A stretch of 64,000 bases of DNA from an uncultured Alphaproteobacteria bacterium (GTDB lineage: Bacteria; Pseudomonadota; Alphaproteobacteria; Rhodobacterales; Rhodobacteraceae): NCBI GenBank assembly GCA_902578545.1, contig CACHDI010000002.1, positions 62,001-126,000 on the forward strand, written 5' to 3'. Positions 48,900-57,710 of this stretch are shown here, piece after piece. Position 1 is the stretch's first letter. Each line of letters starts with the position of its first letter. Under the pieces are notes generated by a model. The model saw only the letters and a list, made by a program, of their open reading frames with translations, searched no databases and was not told where the DNA came from. A program made the translations under genes and the position numbers.

Positions 48900-49274
48900 T
48901 AATCCATATACTCCTTATATAATTGAAAATTTGGCATATACTTTCTAGGTTTAATTCAAAGGATACTTACAGAGGTACTTATCTAGTGTTAAATTTGAAA
49001 TTTGGCAAACCTTTAAATAAAGTAAAAAGGTGGTACTTACTATTTTGATTACACGATTCCATTTTCATTAATAAGTTGATGCATATTATCTCAAATCTCC
49101 AGTTCTTATAGAATTGCCTTCATCTAAAAACAGTTACATTTTAAAGCATTGAACCAAATAAAGTTTATCAACTTTCCTGTATTAAGATTTTTCTCGTCAT
49201 ATAGAGCTGTATAGGATTAGATATGGTATAATAATTGCGAGAGATAGGACTGGAATATAACAATTTAGCCCTCT
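48898..49274. other. Spacer between tRNA-Cys and TPR gene; promoter, no gene
   Basis: No plausible reading frame is seen in these 377 bases. The stretch includes two copies of the heptamer GTACTTA (48975-48981 and 49033-49039), which recurs twice on the other side of the TPR gene, and a good promoter near 49227. Confidence 0.6.
49224..49232 (+). promoter_or_regulatory. Extended -10 promoter for the TPR-methyltransferase gene
   Basis: TGGTATAAT is a perfect extended -10 box (TGn plus TATAAT). It would start transcription about 36 bases before the ATG at 49275. No strong -35 element is evident, as is common with extended -10 promoters. The call is based on consensus only. Confidence 0.45.
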
Positions 49275-50996
49275 ATGCTCGAAAAAATAAATCACAAAAG
49301 TGCACCTGAAGAAGTCGTTAATGCTCTTCTAACCCTTTATCATCAGGGTAAGTTTGATGATGTTTTATCTCGGTCTTCTCAGCTAATAAAAGAATATCCC
49401 CATACTTTCGTTCTTCACAATATTATAGGGGCAATCTCTTTCGAAAAGGGTCATAAAGAGATTGCGATTGAACATTTTCGAAAAGTCATCAAACTGCACC
49501 CCCATCATCCTCATGCTTATAACAATCTAGGGGCTGTACTGATTAATTTGGGGAAATATCAAGAAGCCAAGTCTAATCTTAAAAAGGCTATCGAACTTCA
49601 GCCAGACTATGCTGAAGCTTATAATAACCTCGGTAATGTCTATAAAGAGATGGAAGAATATAATGAGGCGATCCAGGTTTATGAAAAAGCAATTGAACTT
49701 AATCCTCAATACTACGAGGCCTATAATAATTTAGGGGCAGTATTAGGAAAGAATGAACAATATGATGAGGCAATAGAGGCCTATAACAAAACTATCTCAC
49801 TAAAGCCCGACTTTGCTGAAGCCTATAATAACATGGGTATTGCTCTTAAAGAGCAAGGCAAGCTAGAAGAAGCGATAGAGGCTTTCAATAAAGCTCTTTC
49901 ACTTAAGCCTGATTATGCTGAAGCCTATTACAACATAGGAGTTGCCTTCCAAGATCAAGGCAAGTTGGATGAGGCTATCAATTCTTACAAAAAAGCTCTC
50001 TCAATCAAGTCTGAGGATGCAGAGATCTACTACAACATGGGGATTGCTCTTAAAGAGCAAGGCAGGATTGAAGAAGCGATAAAGGCTTACATAAAAGCAA
50101 TCTCTCTCAAACCTGATGATGCTGAGATTTATAACAATATGGGCATAGTTTTAGAAGAACTTGATAAGCTAGAGGAAGCCATAGAAGTTTACAATAAAGC
50201 TCTCTTACTCAAGCCGGACTTTGCTGAAGCTTATTACAACATGGGCATTGCTTTAAAAAAGAAAGGCATGATAGAGGAGGCAACAGAGGCCTTCAAAAAA
50301 GCTGTTTTAATAGAGCCTAATAATAAAAGTGCGAGTCATATGATAGCTTCCCTAACTGGTAAAAAAACTGAAACAGCACCTCTAGAATATGTTGAAAACT
50401 TATTTGATGGCTATGCTAAAAAATTTGAAGCTTCCCTTGTTAATAAATTAGAATATAAAACTCCAAAATTACTTAGAAATATTTTGATAAAATCAAGTGA
50501 TAATCAGGAATTGGGATCAGTTTTAGATTTAGGTTGTGGGACTGGCTTATTTGGAACTGAGATAAAAAACCATTGTTCAAAACTTGAGGGTATTGATCTT
50601 TCAAAAAAAATGATATCAATTGCAAAGCAAAAAAATGTTTATGATAAATTAACTCAAATTGATATAGTGGAATATCTATCAACAATGCCTCTTAATTTTG
50701 ATTATTATATAGCTTGCGATGTATTTGTTTATGTTGGCAAGCTCACTGAAATATTTCGACTAATTAAGTCTCGAAATAAAAAACTTGGGCATTTAGTTTT
50801 TTCAACAGAACATACAGAAAACGATGGTTATCATATTCGTAAATCTGCACGATATTCACATTCAAAAAGTTACATTGAAAATCTTAGTAATAAATTTGAT
50901 TACAGTATATCTCATTTTTCTACTAATAACCTTAGAAAAGAAAATGGCGTCTTTTTAAAAGGCGGTATATATGTCTTAAGCTTTAGACCATATTGA
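49275..50996 (+). CDS. TPR-repeat protein with C-terminal SAM-dependent methyltransferase
   Basis: The 573-residue protein has a 40-residue leader (MLEKINHKSAPEEVV...), nine 34-residue TPR units (about 45-351; each with the AYNNLG/AYYNMG start) and a class I methyltransferase (about 375-573) with the SAM motif VLDLGCGTGLFG at 416-427. TPRs probably hold a protein substrate for the methyltransferase; the target is unknown. The leader and first repeats match those of the TPR-glycosyltransferase at 55616-57601. The TPR part is richer in G+C than the methyltransferase part and the surroundings. The gene lies alone inside the tRNA-Cys repeat pair. Confidence 0.85.
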   Translation: MLEKINHKSAPEEVVNALLTLYHQGKFDDVLSRSSQLIKEYPHTFVLHNIIGAISFEKGHKEIAIEHFRKVIKLHPHHPHAYNNLGAVLINLGKYQEAKSNLKKAIELQPDYAEAYNNLGNVYKEMEEYNEAIQVYEKAIELNPQYYEAYNNLGAVLGKNEQYDEAIEAYNKTISLKPDFAEAYNNMGIALKEQGKLEEAIEAFNKALSLKPDYAEAYYNIGVAFQDQGKLDEAINSYKKALSIKSEDAEIYYNMGIALKEQGRIEEAIKAYIKAISLKPDDAEIYNNMGIVLEELDKLEEAIEVYNKALLLKPDFAEAYYNMGIALKKKGMIEEATEAFKKAVLIEPNNKSASHMIASLTGKKTETAPLEYVENLFDGYAKKFEASLVNKLEYKTPKLLRNILIKSSDNQELGSVLDLGCGTGLFGTEIKNHCSKLEGIDLSKKMISIAKQKNVYDKLTQIDIVEYLSTMPLNFDYYIACDVFVYVGKLTEIFRLIKSRNKKLGHLVFSTEHTENDGYHIRKSARYSHSKSYIENLSNKFDYSISHFSTNNLRKENGVFLKGGIYVLSFRPY

Positions 50997-51624
50997 TTAT
51001 ATATAACATTGGTAAACTTCTTAAAACAGAATTGCGATCTTTTTGGTAACCTAGTTTCAAAGTAAATTTTTTTTGAAAATATGAACAATGTAAATAGATT
51101 TGTTGATTATAATTTTTCAGAAAAATCAAACATAAAGAATAAATACCTTATAATATACTTACAAATAGTACTTATATACAAATAAGGGGAAACTACGTAC
51201 TTAAAGAATTATCCTATCCTACATAACAAAATATGTGTTTTAATCAACAATGAATTTAAATATATGTGAAAGTGTCATCGTGTCACGTACACGCCTCCAA
51301 TCTCCCTCTATCATATATATTGTTCTTAAATAATCTTTAAACATACTAAAGATTACCTATAAAGTTATAAGTGTGGATCATTTTATATGAAAAAGCTGAT
51401 TTCGGAGTATCTGTTTGAAATATTAAAAAATAAATTCGGGAATATAGTATATTGAAATCACAATTCAAAATAAGAATTTATATATATGCTTAGGTAATAG
51501 TTATTTTACCTAACACAAAAGGAATATAAATAATGTAAAACTTAAGGGTAAGATTTTAAAAAAATAAATATATGAAATCTAACAACAAAAAATGTATAAA
51601 TATAAAATTATTAAGTATCTAGTC
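50997..51624. other. Long non-coding spacer containing the second tRNA-Cys repeat
   Basis: These 628 AT-rich bases separate the TPR-methyltransferase gene from the PII-like genes. They contain the second att-like repeat at 51283-51301 and two GTACTTA heptamers (51168-51174, 51197-51203). I see no other gene. Confidence 0.6.
51283..51301. repeat. Putative attR: 19-bp direct repeat copy 2 of tRNA-Cys 3' end
   Basis: This is an exact copy of TCACGTACACGCCTCCAAT, identical to 48881-48899. The sequence to its left does not complete a tRNA (only a loosely similar GTGTCATCGTG precedes it), so it is a fragment and not a second tRNA gene. It marks the likely right end of the islet. Confidence 0.75.
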
Positions 51625-51927
51625 TTATTTTTTTGAAGATGTTTTTAACTTTAACTGAGGCTTAGTCATCAAAACTATTCCATTGTTATTATTTTTTAAA
51701 TCACACAAGTTATACACTTCATTAAATATTTTATCTTTTTGTTTGTCATCAGCAACAATTGTTACAATCGCTGCTTCACCAAAAGTACCAAATTGTTTAT
51801 CTTCAAAAAGATCATTGGACCTACCAGCTGCGTTTAATATTTGTAGAACGCCCGGCGAACTTTTCATTTCTTCAAGAACTTTTTGACCATAATTTTTTTC
51901 AACAAGTGCTATTATTTCAACAGTCAT
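51625..51927 (-). CDS. PII-like signal protein (second of pair)
   Basis: The 100-residue protein has the PII ferredoxin-like pattern: MTVEIIALVEKNYGQKVLEEM, a T-loop region around AGRSNDLFEDKQFG, then EAAIVTIVADDKQKDKIFNEV and GIVLMTKP. The canonical uridylylation Tyr context is absent, so it is not GlnB/GlnK. It lies 10 bases downstream of another PII-like gene and a DUF1538 membrane protein gene. By analogy with other PII-transporter pairs, nucleotide-dependent control of that membrane protein is likely but unproven. Confidence 0.75.
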   Translation of the reverse strand: MTVEIIALVEKNYGQKVLEEMKSSPGVLQILNAAGRSNDLFEDKQFGTFGEAAIVTIVADDKQKDKIFNEVYNLCDLKNNNNGIVLMTKPQLKLKTSSKK

Positions 51928-51937
51928 AATTATCTCT

Positions 51938-52294
51938 TTATTTTATATTATTAAGAACAGCATCTGGTATATAGGTTGCTACTTTATCGAGCCCTGACAA
52001 ATACATTATACCTTTTCCTGGACTATCTAAATCACCAGCTAAATACATGGCTTCAAATACTATTTCAGATTGTTCTTCTGAAACTATAACTCTTATAATT
52101 TCTTTTTGTTCGTCGATAGTAACTCCCAGTAATCCTAATTTTTCTCTTATACCAGTTCCACGTGCATAATTAATAGTGGCACCTTGTGCGCCACTATTTT
52201 TGGCTGCTTCTAATACTTTTTCAGCTGATCCCATTTCAACAATGCACGTAATTAGACAAGCATTGGTAAGATAAGTTATGTTACGTTCACTCAT
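51938..52294 (-). CDS. PII-like signal protein (first of pair)
   Basis: The 118-residue protein starts MSERNITYLTNACLITCIVE. A strong AAGGAGC site lies about 9 bases upstream of the ATG at 52294, which decides this start over a frame extension to 52330 that would run into the previous gene. PII features are GAQGATINYARGTGIREK (T-loop region), EIIRVIVSEEQSEIVFEAM and GKGIMYLSGLDKVATYIP. No canonical modification Tyr is seen. It is coupled to the DUF1538 gene, whose stop is one base away. Confidence 0.82.
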   Translation of the reverse strand: MSERNITYLTNACLITCIVEMGSAEKVLEAAKNSGAQGATINYARGTGIREKLGLLGVTIDEQKEIIRVIVSEEQSEIVFEAMYLAGDLDSPGKGIMYLSGLDKVATYIPDAVLNNIK

Positions 52295-52295
52295 T

Positions 52296-54038
52296 TTAAA
52301 GCTCCTTTTGGGCAACAAGATTTGGATCAATTGAAGTTACATCGTCTTCTTTTTGTGAAAATTTATTTTTTAATTGTATAATTATTCCCATTGTAAGTAC
52401 CGCTATAATTGGGCAAATACTTGCCAATGATAAAATTCCAAAACCTTCAATTGCTGACACTGCATTACCAAGACCTAAACCCATTGCAAGAACAAGAGGA
52501 ACAGTTACAGGTCCAGTAGTTACACCAGCACTATCCCATCCTACATTGACAAATTCTTCTGAAGAGAAAAAAGTCAATATTAAACCTACAGCATATAATG
52601 GCAAAAGAATGGTAGCGAGATCTATAGAAAAAATTAATTTAGCAATTCCTAAAGATATACCTGTAGCTACACCAATAGAGACGCTGTACATAAGCATTGA
52701 TTTTTTAAAAGCTCCATTTGTTAAATTTTGAACTGTTATACCAAGTGCATTTAATGCTGGTTCTGCAAGAGTAGCTCCAAAACCAAGTAAGAAGGCAAAT
52801 ATTATTACAATAATAAAGCCAATAATCTCAGAATAAATTGGGGAGACATCGCTTATAGGAATACTCATAAAAGCTGCAGGTAAAATGCTACCAGTTTGTG
52901 TTCCAATTGCACCTAATCCGTAAGTTAATCCTACATTAAATATACACATACCAATTATAGATAAAACTAAACCATAAATTGTTATAAGCCTGTTTGGCAG
53001 ACTACTTCTTAAAATTATAAAAAGGACAAACATTAAAAAAATAACTAATGGAAGTATTGCTCTAACACCTAATATAATTTCTACAAAGGGAGTTTGGTCT
53101 AATATTGATTTATCATTTGCAACTGCAGTAGGCATATTTTTAGCAGTTTCTATAATTTGCTCTGGAGTGACTGTAAAGGATACAAATAATGCTAAAATTA
53201 AAACAGCCATAATTGGAAATAAAGAGGCCATTGTAACTACACCAAAGCCTGATAAAGAAGAATCTCCTTTTCCTGCAGCATTAGCAATCCCAATGCCTAA
53301 AGATAAAACTAGGGGAACAGTTACAGGACCAGTTGTTACAGCTCCACAATCCCAGGCCAAACCTAGAATTGATCTTAAATTTGGATCAAACCATGCAAAA
53401 ATCGTTAAAACAATTACAGGCGCTATAGTTAAGTATATTAATGGTTTTAATGACCAACCTTTAACAAATCTAATGGTTCCAATAATCGCAGCTATTCCAA
53501 CACCTGCTCCTACCATTAAAACTAAAGGTAGTGTCCAATTATTCAAAATTTCATAAAGATATGGGGCTTTATTGAAATCAACAGATGAACCAAAAGCTTG
53601 TAAAGCTCCAATTGCTGGTTCAGCAAATGTAACACCTACTCCCAATATTCCGATAATTATTAAAACTACAATCATACTGGCCTTTTTAGGCAAATTATCT
53701 CCTATAATTGTTCCAAATGGCATAAGTCCAGTACTCAGACCCTCCATAAATACTGCAAGTCCTAGAATTACAGCTATTAAACCTCCAAGAAGTGCTAAGA
53801 AGTCCTGAACGGGATATTGCAATACAAAAAATTGAAATAATATCAAATATAATGCTAAAGGAATTACAGCTTTCATTTGTTCCAATATGCGAGAGGAACA
53901 ATATGGTTTTATAAGATTAAAAGCTTGTTGTCCTGAAACTTTTATCTTTTGGTTACTAGAACCTTTTTTTGTTAACAAATTATAATTTATACTTCTATGC
54001 TTAAAATGAATTCTGTTTATATATTCTGAATATTTCAT
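52296..54038 (-). CDS. DUF1538-family membrane protein (internally duplicated)
   Basis: The 580-residue polytopic protein is made of two homologous halves. The motif GVTFAEPAIGALQAFG (near 136) returns as GATLAEPALNALGITV (near 420), and DCGAVTTGPVTVPLVLSLG (near 230) returns as DSAGVTTGPVTVPLVLAMG (near 510). The paired motifs look like re-entrant or pore-lining elements of a secondary transporter, but DUF1538 has no proven substrate. About 60 hydrophilic residues precede the first helix, so the true start could be internal. It is cotranscribed with two PII-like genes. Confidence 0.85.
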   Translation of the reverse strand: MKYSEYINRIHFKHRSINYNLLTKKGSSNQKIKVSGQQAFNLIKPYCSSRILEQMKAVIPLALYLILFQFFVLQYPVQDFLALLGGLIAVILGLAVFMEGLSTGLMPFGTIIGDNLPKKASMIVVLIIIGILGVGVTFAEPAIGALQAFGSSVDFNKAPYLYEILNNWTLPLVLMVGAGVGIAAIIGTIRFVKGWSLKPLIYLTIAPVIVLTIFAWFDPNLRSILGLAWDCGAVTTGPVTVPLVLSLGIGIANAAGKGDSSLSGFGVVTMASLFPIMAVLILALFVSFTVTPEQIIETAKNMPTAVANDKSILDQTPFVEIILGVRAILPLVIFLMFVLFIILRSSLPNRLITIYGLVLSIIGMCIFNVGLTYGLGAIGTQTGSILPAAFMSIPISDVSPIYSEIIGFIIVIIFAFLLGFGATLAEPALNALGITVQNLTNGAFKKSMLMYSVSIGVATGISLGIAKLIFSIDLATILLPLYAVGLILTFFSSEEFVNVGWDSAGVTTGPVTVPLVLAMGLGLGNAVSAIEGFGILSLASICPIIAVLTMGIIIQLKNKFSQKEDDVTSIDPNLVAQKEL

Positions 54039-54402
54039 AATGACTTTTTATTTGTAATTTTCATTTATTATATTTGATTTAAAAAAAAATTACAACTTCA
54101 CAAATTATAGCTTTATGTATCCACATAATTTGGTAATATTCTACAAATTATATATAACAATTATTTTTAAATATGTTAGTCAACCAATACTCATGTAAAT
54201 CTATAAAATTCTTAATTAGTTTTATGAAACTTTTTTTTGAATCTATGAATATCATTTACATAACTTATTTAAACTTTAGTAGTAGCTGATTTTTCAATTA
54301 TAAATTTTACAGAGCCTAGACATATAAATATAAAGTGTTGAGAACACTTAAGATATAATTATTTTTTTGAAAATAAATAATTTAATTTTTGTTTATAAAT
54401 CA
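54039..54402. other. Non-coding spacer, no gene recognised
   Basis: These 364 AT-rich bases lie between the cyclase gene and the DUF1538 operon. They probably hold the promoter of the DUF1538-PII operon. No reading frame, RNA fold or repeat was recognised. Confidence 0.55.
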
Positions 54403-55293
54403 TTATTGAGATTTATACTTATCTCGAACTTTCATAATTTCTAGGAAAATCTGACTTGAAATTTGATTAGCAACAGTATCACTTACTAAATTTATTTGTC
54501 GTAAAGATCCTCCAAAAGTTTTTGACCATAAAGTTTTTCCACCGGGTGCTTTTAAAATTACTTCAATGGTAAAATTAGGACCATTTACAGATACCGTCCC
54601 AACAAGTTGGTAGTCGTTATCACTTGGGTTTTTTTGAACAGTAGAGTGTATCCAATCTTTTTTATCCAGGTATTTTTCTAAATCTTTTGTAACCTCCTGG
54701 CAAAAATTTTCTAAAACTTGAGACGTAGGTGTAAAAGGCTTTATAGATATAAGTGGTTCTTCATTCTCACGATTCATACCTTTTGAACCTATATTTAGTC
54801 TACCAGTACTATAAACTTCAACTGGAGTACTTATATTTTTCAGAGTTTGTTTTCCACAATTATTAAAAGTCTGGGCTTGATTTGCGTCTAAACACAAATA
54901 TGTAGAAGCTGAGATAGCTATATCCCCATTTTCTGCAATAGATTCTAATCGGGCTGCTATATTAACAGTATCACCATAAACATCTGGAGGTGGCCCTTCA
55001 TCATGTTCAACATCTCCAAGATGTATTCCAATTCTAAGGCTCATTTTCCCTTCCTTTTTGGATATATTCTGCCAAGCTATTGCACAATTTACAGCATTTG
55101 AGGCACTTTTAAACTCAATCAACCAACCATCACCTAAAGACTTAATCATGTTACCACCATACTTAGTCATAGTAGGTGAAATTGTTTCCTTTTGAAATTC
55201 TCTAATTAGATTCAATGTACCAATTTCATCATGAGCCATCATTTTAGAATAACCAACTACATCTGCTAGAAATATTACACCTAGACTTCGCAT
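54403..55293 (-). CDS. Class III adenylate/guanylate cyclase with TolB-like C-terminal domain
   Basis: The 296-residue cytosolic protein has a cyclase domain (1-165): metal Asp residues D11 (FLADVVGYS) and D55 (KSLGDGWLIEF), and transition-state N111 and R115 (GDTVNIAARLE). The following part (about 180-290; FCQEVTKDLEKYL, DNDYQLVGTVSVNG, KTLWSKTFGG) is a shortened form of the TolB-like domain found behind many rhizobial cyclases. It should make cAMP from ATP. No cAMP receptor gene is adjacent. Confidence 0.88.
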   Translation of the reverse strand: MRSLGVIFLADVVGYSKMMAHDEIGTLNLIREFQKETISPTMTKYGGNMIKSLGDGWLIEFKSASNAVNCAIAWQNISKKEGKMSLRIGIHLGDVEHDEGPPPDVYGDTVNIAARLESIAENGDIAISASTYLCLDANQAQTFNNCGKQTLKNISTPVEVYSTGRLNIGSKGMNRENEEPLISIKPFTPTSQVLENFCQEVTKDLEKYLDKKDWIHSTVQKNPSDNDYQLVGTVSVNGPNFTIEVILKAPGGKTLWSKTFGGSLRQINLVSDTVANQISSQIFLEIMKVRDKYKSQ

Positions 55294-55615
55294 CTTTTAA
55301 ACTCCAATTATTGTTTTAATTTCATAATATGTTTTAACATAAAGGGTAATAGAAAATACAATTTAAACAAATGTAGGAGTATTAATAAAGAACGTCAATG
55401 TGAAATACTAAAACACTTAAGACAAGTATTAAGCTAATTTTCTCTAATTTATAATCTTTTAAAAACTTAACTTTTATATAAATTTTAATTAAATACAAAA
55501 ATCCACTTTTGTATAGAAATTACATTGAAATATTTTTCTAGTAATGCATAAATCATTTATTATAAATTATTTGATATAAAATATTTAGGGTAAATGGTCT
55601 GCAACCATTAAATTT
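55294..55615. other. Non-coding spacer, no gene recognised
   Basis: These 322 AT-rich bases lie between the TPR-glycosyltransferase gene and the cyclase gene. They probably hold the cyclase promoter. Nothing else was recognised. Confidence 0.55.
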
Positions 55616-57601
55616 TTATTTTGCAATATAAATCTTCCACATACTGAGATAATTAAGTTCAAGATTTTGAGTAAATTTTTTATGGTTCATTAGTGGTGAA
55701 TTAAGCATTTCTTTCCTTAATTTAAGCCTAATTTTATTAAGTATTTTTTGATTTGAAGCCAATAAAACTACTTTATCAGAATACTCTTTTTCTGATTTTG
55801 CAATCCAATCTTTGTGCCCTAAAGTATTTAAAAAACTTGCACCAATTTTTCCCACACTGGCCCTATTACAATATGTAACGAATGGATTGCCCATATATAA
55901 ATGTTCTAAAAGAGTTGTTCCTGAATTATGAGGAAAACAGTCTAATGCTATATCAATTTCTCTCATAGTATCATAGGGAAAATTATTATAATAAAAATTT
56001 AAGCGATTTTCTTGTATACCAAGAAGTCTGAATTTTTTTTTAAATTCTTCAATAACATTTATGTATTTAAAACTTTTACTATTTATAACAAGCTTAGAAT
56101 TGGTAACCCTACGCATGATTTGAGCCCAAATTTTTATTAATCTATCATTAATTCTAATTGCTCTGGTGAGTGATCCAAAAGTAATAAAATTATTTTTAAT
56201 GGCAGGAAGTTCATTAACTTCTCCCATATTTGATTTTGCTTGATAACAACAAAAACTAAATTTTTTTAATCGCCATGGTTTCTCTGTAAATAAATGATCA
56301 GTTCCTTTGGGAACCACGGAATTATCAGTTAAAAAATAGTCTATAGCACTGAGCCCACTTGTATAACCATACCCTAACCATGATATAGAAATTGGTGCTG
56401 GCTTTTGAGCAAATATTCCTAAGCGGTTTCCTTTTGTATGACCAGCAAGATCAACTAAAATATCAATTTGCATAATTCTTATAATATTAGCCAATTCGTT
56501 ATCTGTCATTTTTTCAGTACGAATCCAGTGATCAACATATAATTTATATTGCTGACTAATTAAATCTTCTTCTTCAAGATCTGCGAATGCAAATATTTCA
56601 AATTTATCTTTATTATGATTAGCAAGTATAGGTAGCAAACAATTTTGTATTGAATGGTTGTTTAGATCAGGAGAAACATAACCTATTTTTAATTTTTTTT
56701 TGGTGACATGTGTATTAGAAAAATGCTTCCATTTTGATTTTTGTGGTAATCCAAAATTTTGATCAAATTGTTTGTATAACTTAAAAATTTCAACAGAATT
56801 CATATCTGGGGAGTAATTTGCGTTATAAAGTATGTAGCTGGGATCTTTTTTAAATAAATTTGGATCGAGTTTTCTAGCAAAACTTAAGTAATTTGAAGAT
56901 AGATTGTAATTTCCAAATTCATCATATATAAGAGCTAGATTTCTGTAAGCCTCTGAAAAATCTGGTTTGTATTTTATTGCCTTTCTAATATAAATTAAAG
57001 AATTCTTATAATCACCTTTATTTATAAAATGCGTGGCAAGACTATTGTGAGCTTCAGCAAAATGTGGATTAATACTTATTGCTTTATCAAATGCATTTTT
57101 TGCATAAATTTTCTGATTATTTTTTTCAAACGTAATTCCTAAATTATTATATGCTTCAAAAAAATTCTGATTTAACTCAATTGCTTTTTGGTAATTTAAT
57201 ATAGCTTGTTTATATTTTTTAATTTGATAAAAAGAATTACCTAAATTATTGTACGCTTCAGCATAATTTGGATTAATTTTGATTGCTGTATTGAGAGCAT
57301 TTTGAGCTCCATTAAAATCTTCTAAATCAATTAGGGTTGCTCCAAGGTTATTATAGGCATGATGATCGTTAGGAAGAAGCTCTATTACTTTTTGGAAATG
57401 TTTCTTAGCTTTTATTTTATTCTCTCTTTTAAATGAGATAGCACCAAAAATATTATGTAAATCAGGGGTGTCAGGATATAACTTAATTAGTTGGGAATAT
57501 TTAGGTGATAAAATATCATCAAACCTTCCCTCTTGGTAAAGAGACTTAAAGGCATCAACAATATTTTGAGGAGCAACTTTGTTTTTTATTCTATCGAGCA
57601 T
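55616..57601 (-). CDS. TPR-repeat O-GlcNAc transferase-like glycosyltransferase (GT41)
   Basis: The 661-residue protein has a leader (MLDRIKNKVAPQNIV...), about six TPRs (48-250) and a GT41 domain (about 300-661). The catalytic region begins KIGYVSPDLNNH (H316 in the place of the OGT catalytic His), followed by DLAGHTKGNRLGIFAQKPAP, WLGYGYTSG and the UDP-binding HNSGTTLLEHLYMGNPFVT. It probably adds a sugar to Ser/Thr or Asn of a protein held by the TPRs; bacterial members often modify flagellin or adhesins. The leader and first TPRs match those of the TPR-methyltransferase 5 kb away. Confidence 0.88.
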   Translation of the reverse strand: MLDRIKNKVAPQNIVDAFKSLYQEGRFDDILSPKYSQLIKLYPDTPDLHNIFGAISFKRENKIKAKKHFQKVIELLPNDHHAYNNLGATLIDLEDFNGAQNALNTAIKINPNYAEAYNNLGNSFYQIKKYKQAILNYQKAIELNQNFFEAYNNLGITFEKNNQKIYAKNAFDKAISINPHFAEAHNSLATHFINKGDYKNSLIYIRKAIKYKPDFSEAYRNLALIYDEFGNYNLSSNYLSFARKLDPNLFKKDPSYILYNANYSPDMNSVEIFKLYKQFDQNFGLPQKSKWKHFSNTHVTKKKLKIGYVSPDLNNHSIQNCLLPILANHNKDKFEIFAFADLEEEDLISQQYKLYVDHWIRTEKMTDNELANIIRIMQIDILVDLAGHTKGNRLGIFAQKPAPISISWLGYGYTSGLSAIDYFLTDNSVVPKGTDHLFTEKPWRLKKFSFCCYQAKSNMGEVNELPAIKNNFITFGSLTRAIRINDRLIKIWAQIMRRVTNSKLVINSKSFKYINVIEEFKKKFRLLGIQENRLNFYYNNFPYDTMREIDIALDCFPHNSGTTLLEHLYMGNPFVTYCNRASVGKIGASFLNTLGHKDWIAKSEKEYSDKVVLLASNQKILNKIRLKLRKEMLNSPLMNHKKFTQNLELNYLSMWKIYIAK

Positions 57602-57710
57602 TATTTTAATAAAACAGTTTTAAAATAATGTAAGTCGCAATATTCATACCATTTTATAAATTGTTTGATAACATTTTGTTTAATATATTAAAAAAAATAT
57701 TTTTTTTAAA

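Larger units (their letters stand above)
48881..51301. mobile_element. Candidate 2.4-kb integrated islet at tRNA-Cys
   Basis: The segment is bounded by exact 19-bp direct repeats of the tRNA-Cys 3' end and contains one gene, a TPR-methyltransferase, with roughly 380 bases of spacer on its left and 300 on its right. The TPR half of that gene is visibly richer in G+C than surrounding DNA. No integrase or excisionase is present, so if it was mobile it either depended on another element or is a decayed remnant. Confidence 0.55.

Noticed and set aside
49601-50300. Tandem DNA repeat with about 102-bp period
   Set aside because: It is the direct consequence of 34-residue TPR units in the coding sequence, not a separate DNA repeat.
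53167-53808. Plus-strand frames of 129 and 78 codons
   Set aside because: They mirror the membrane segments of the DUF1538 gene on the minus strand.
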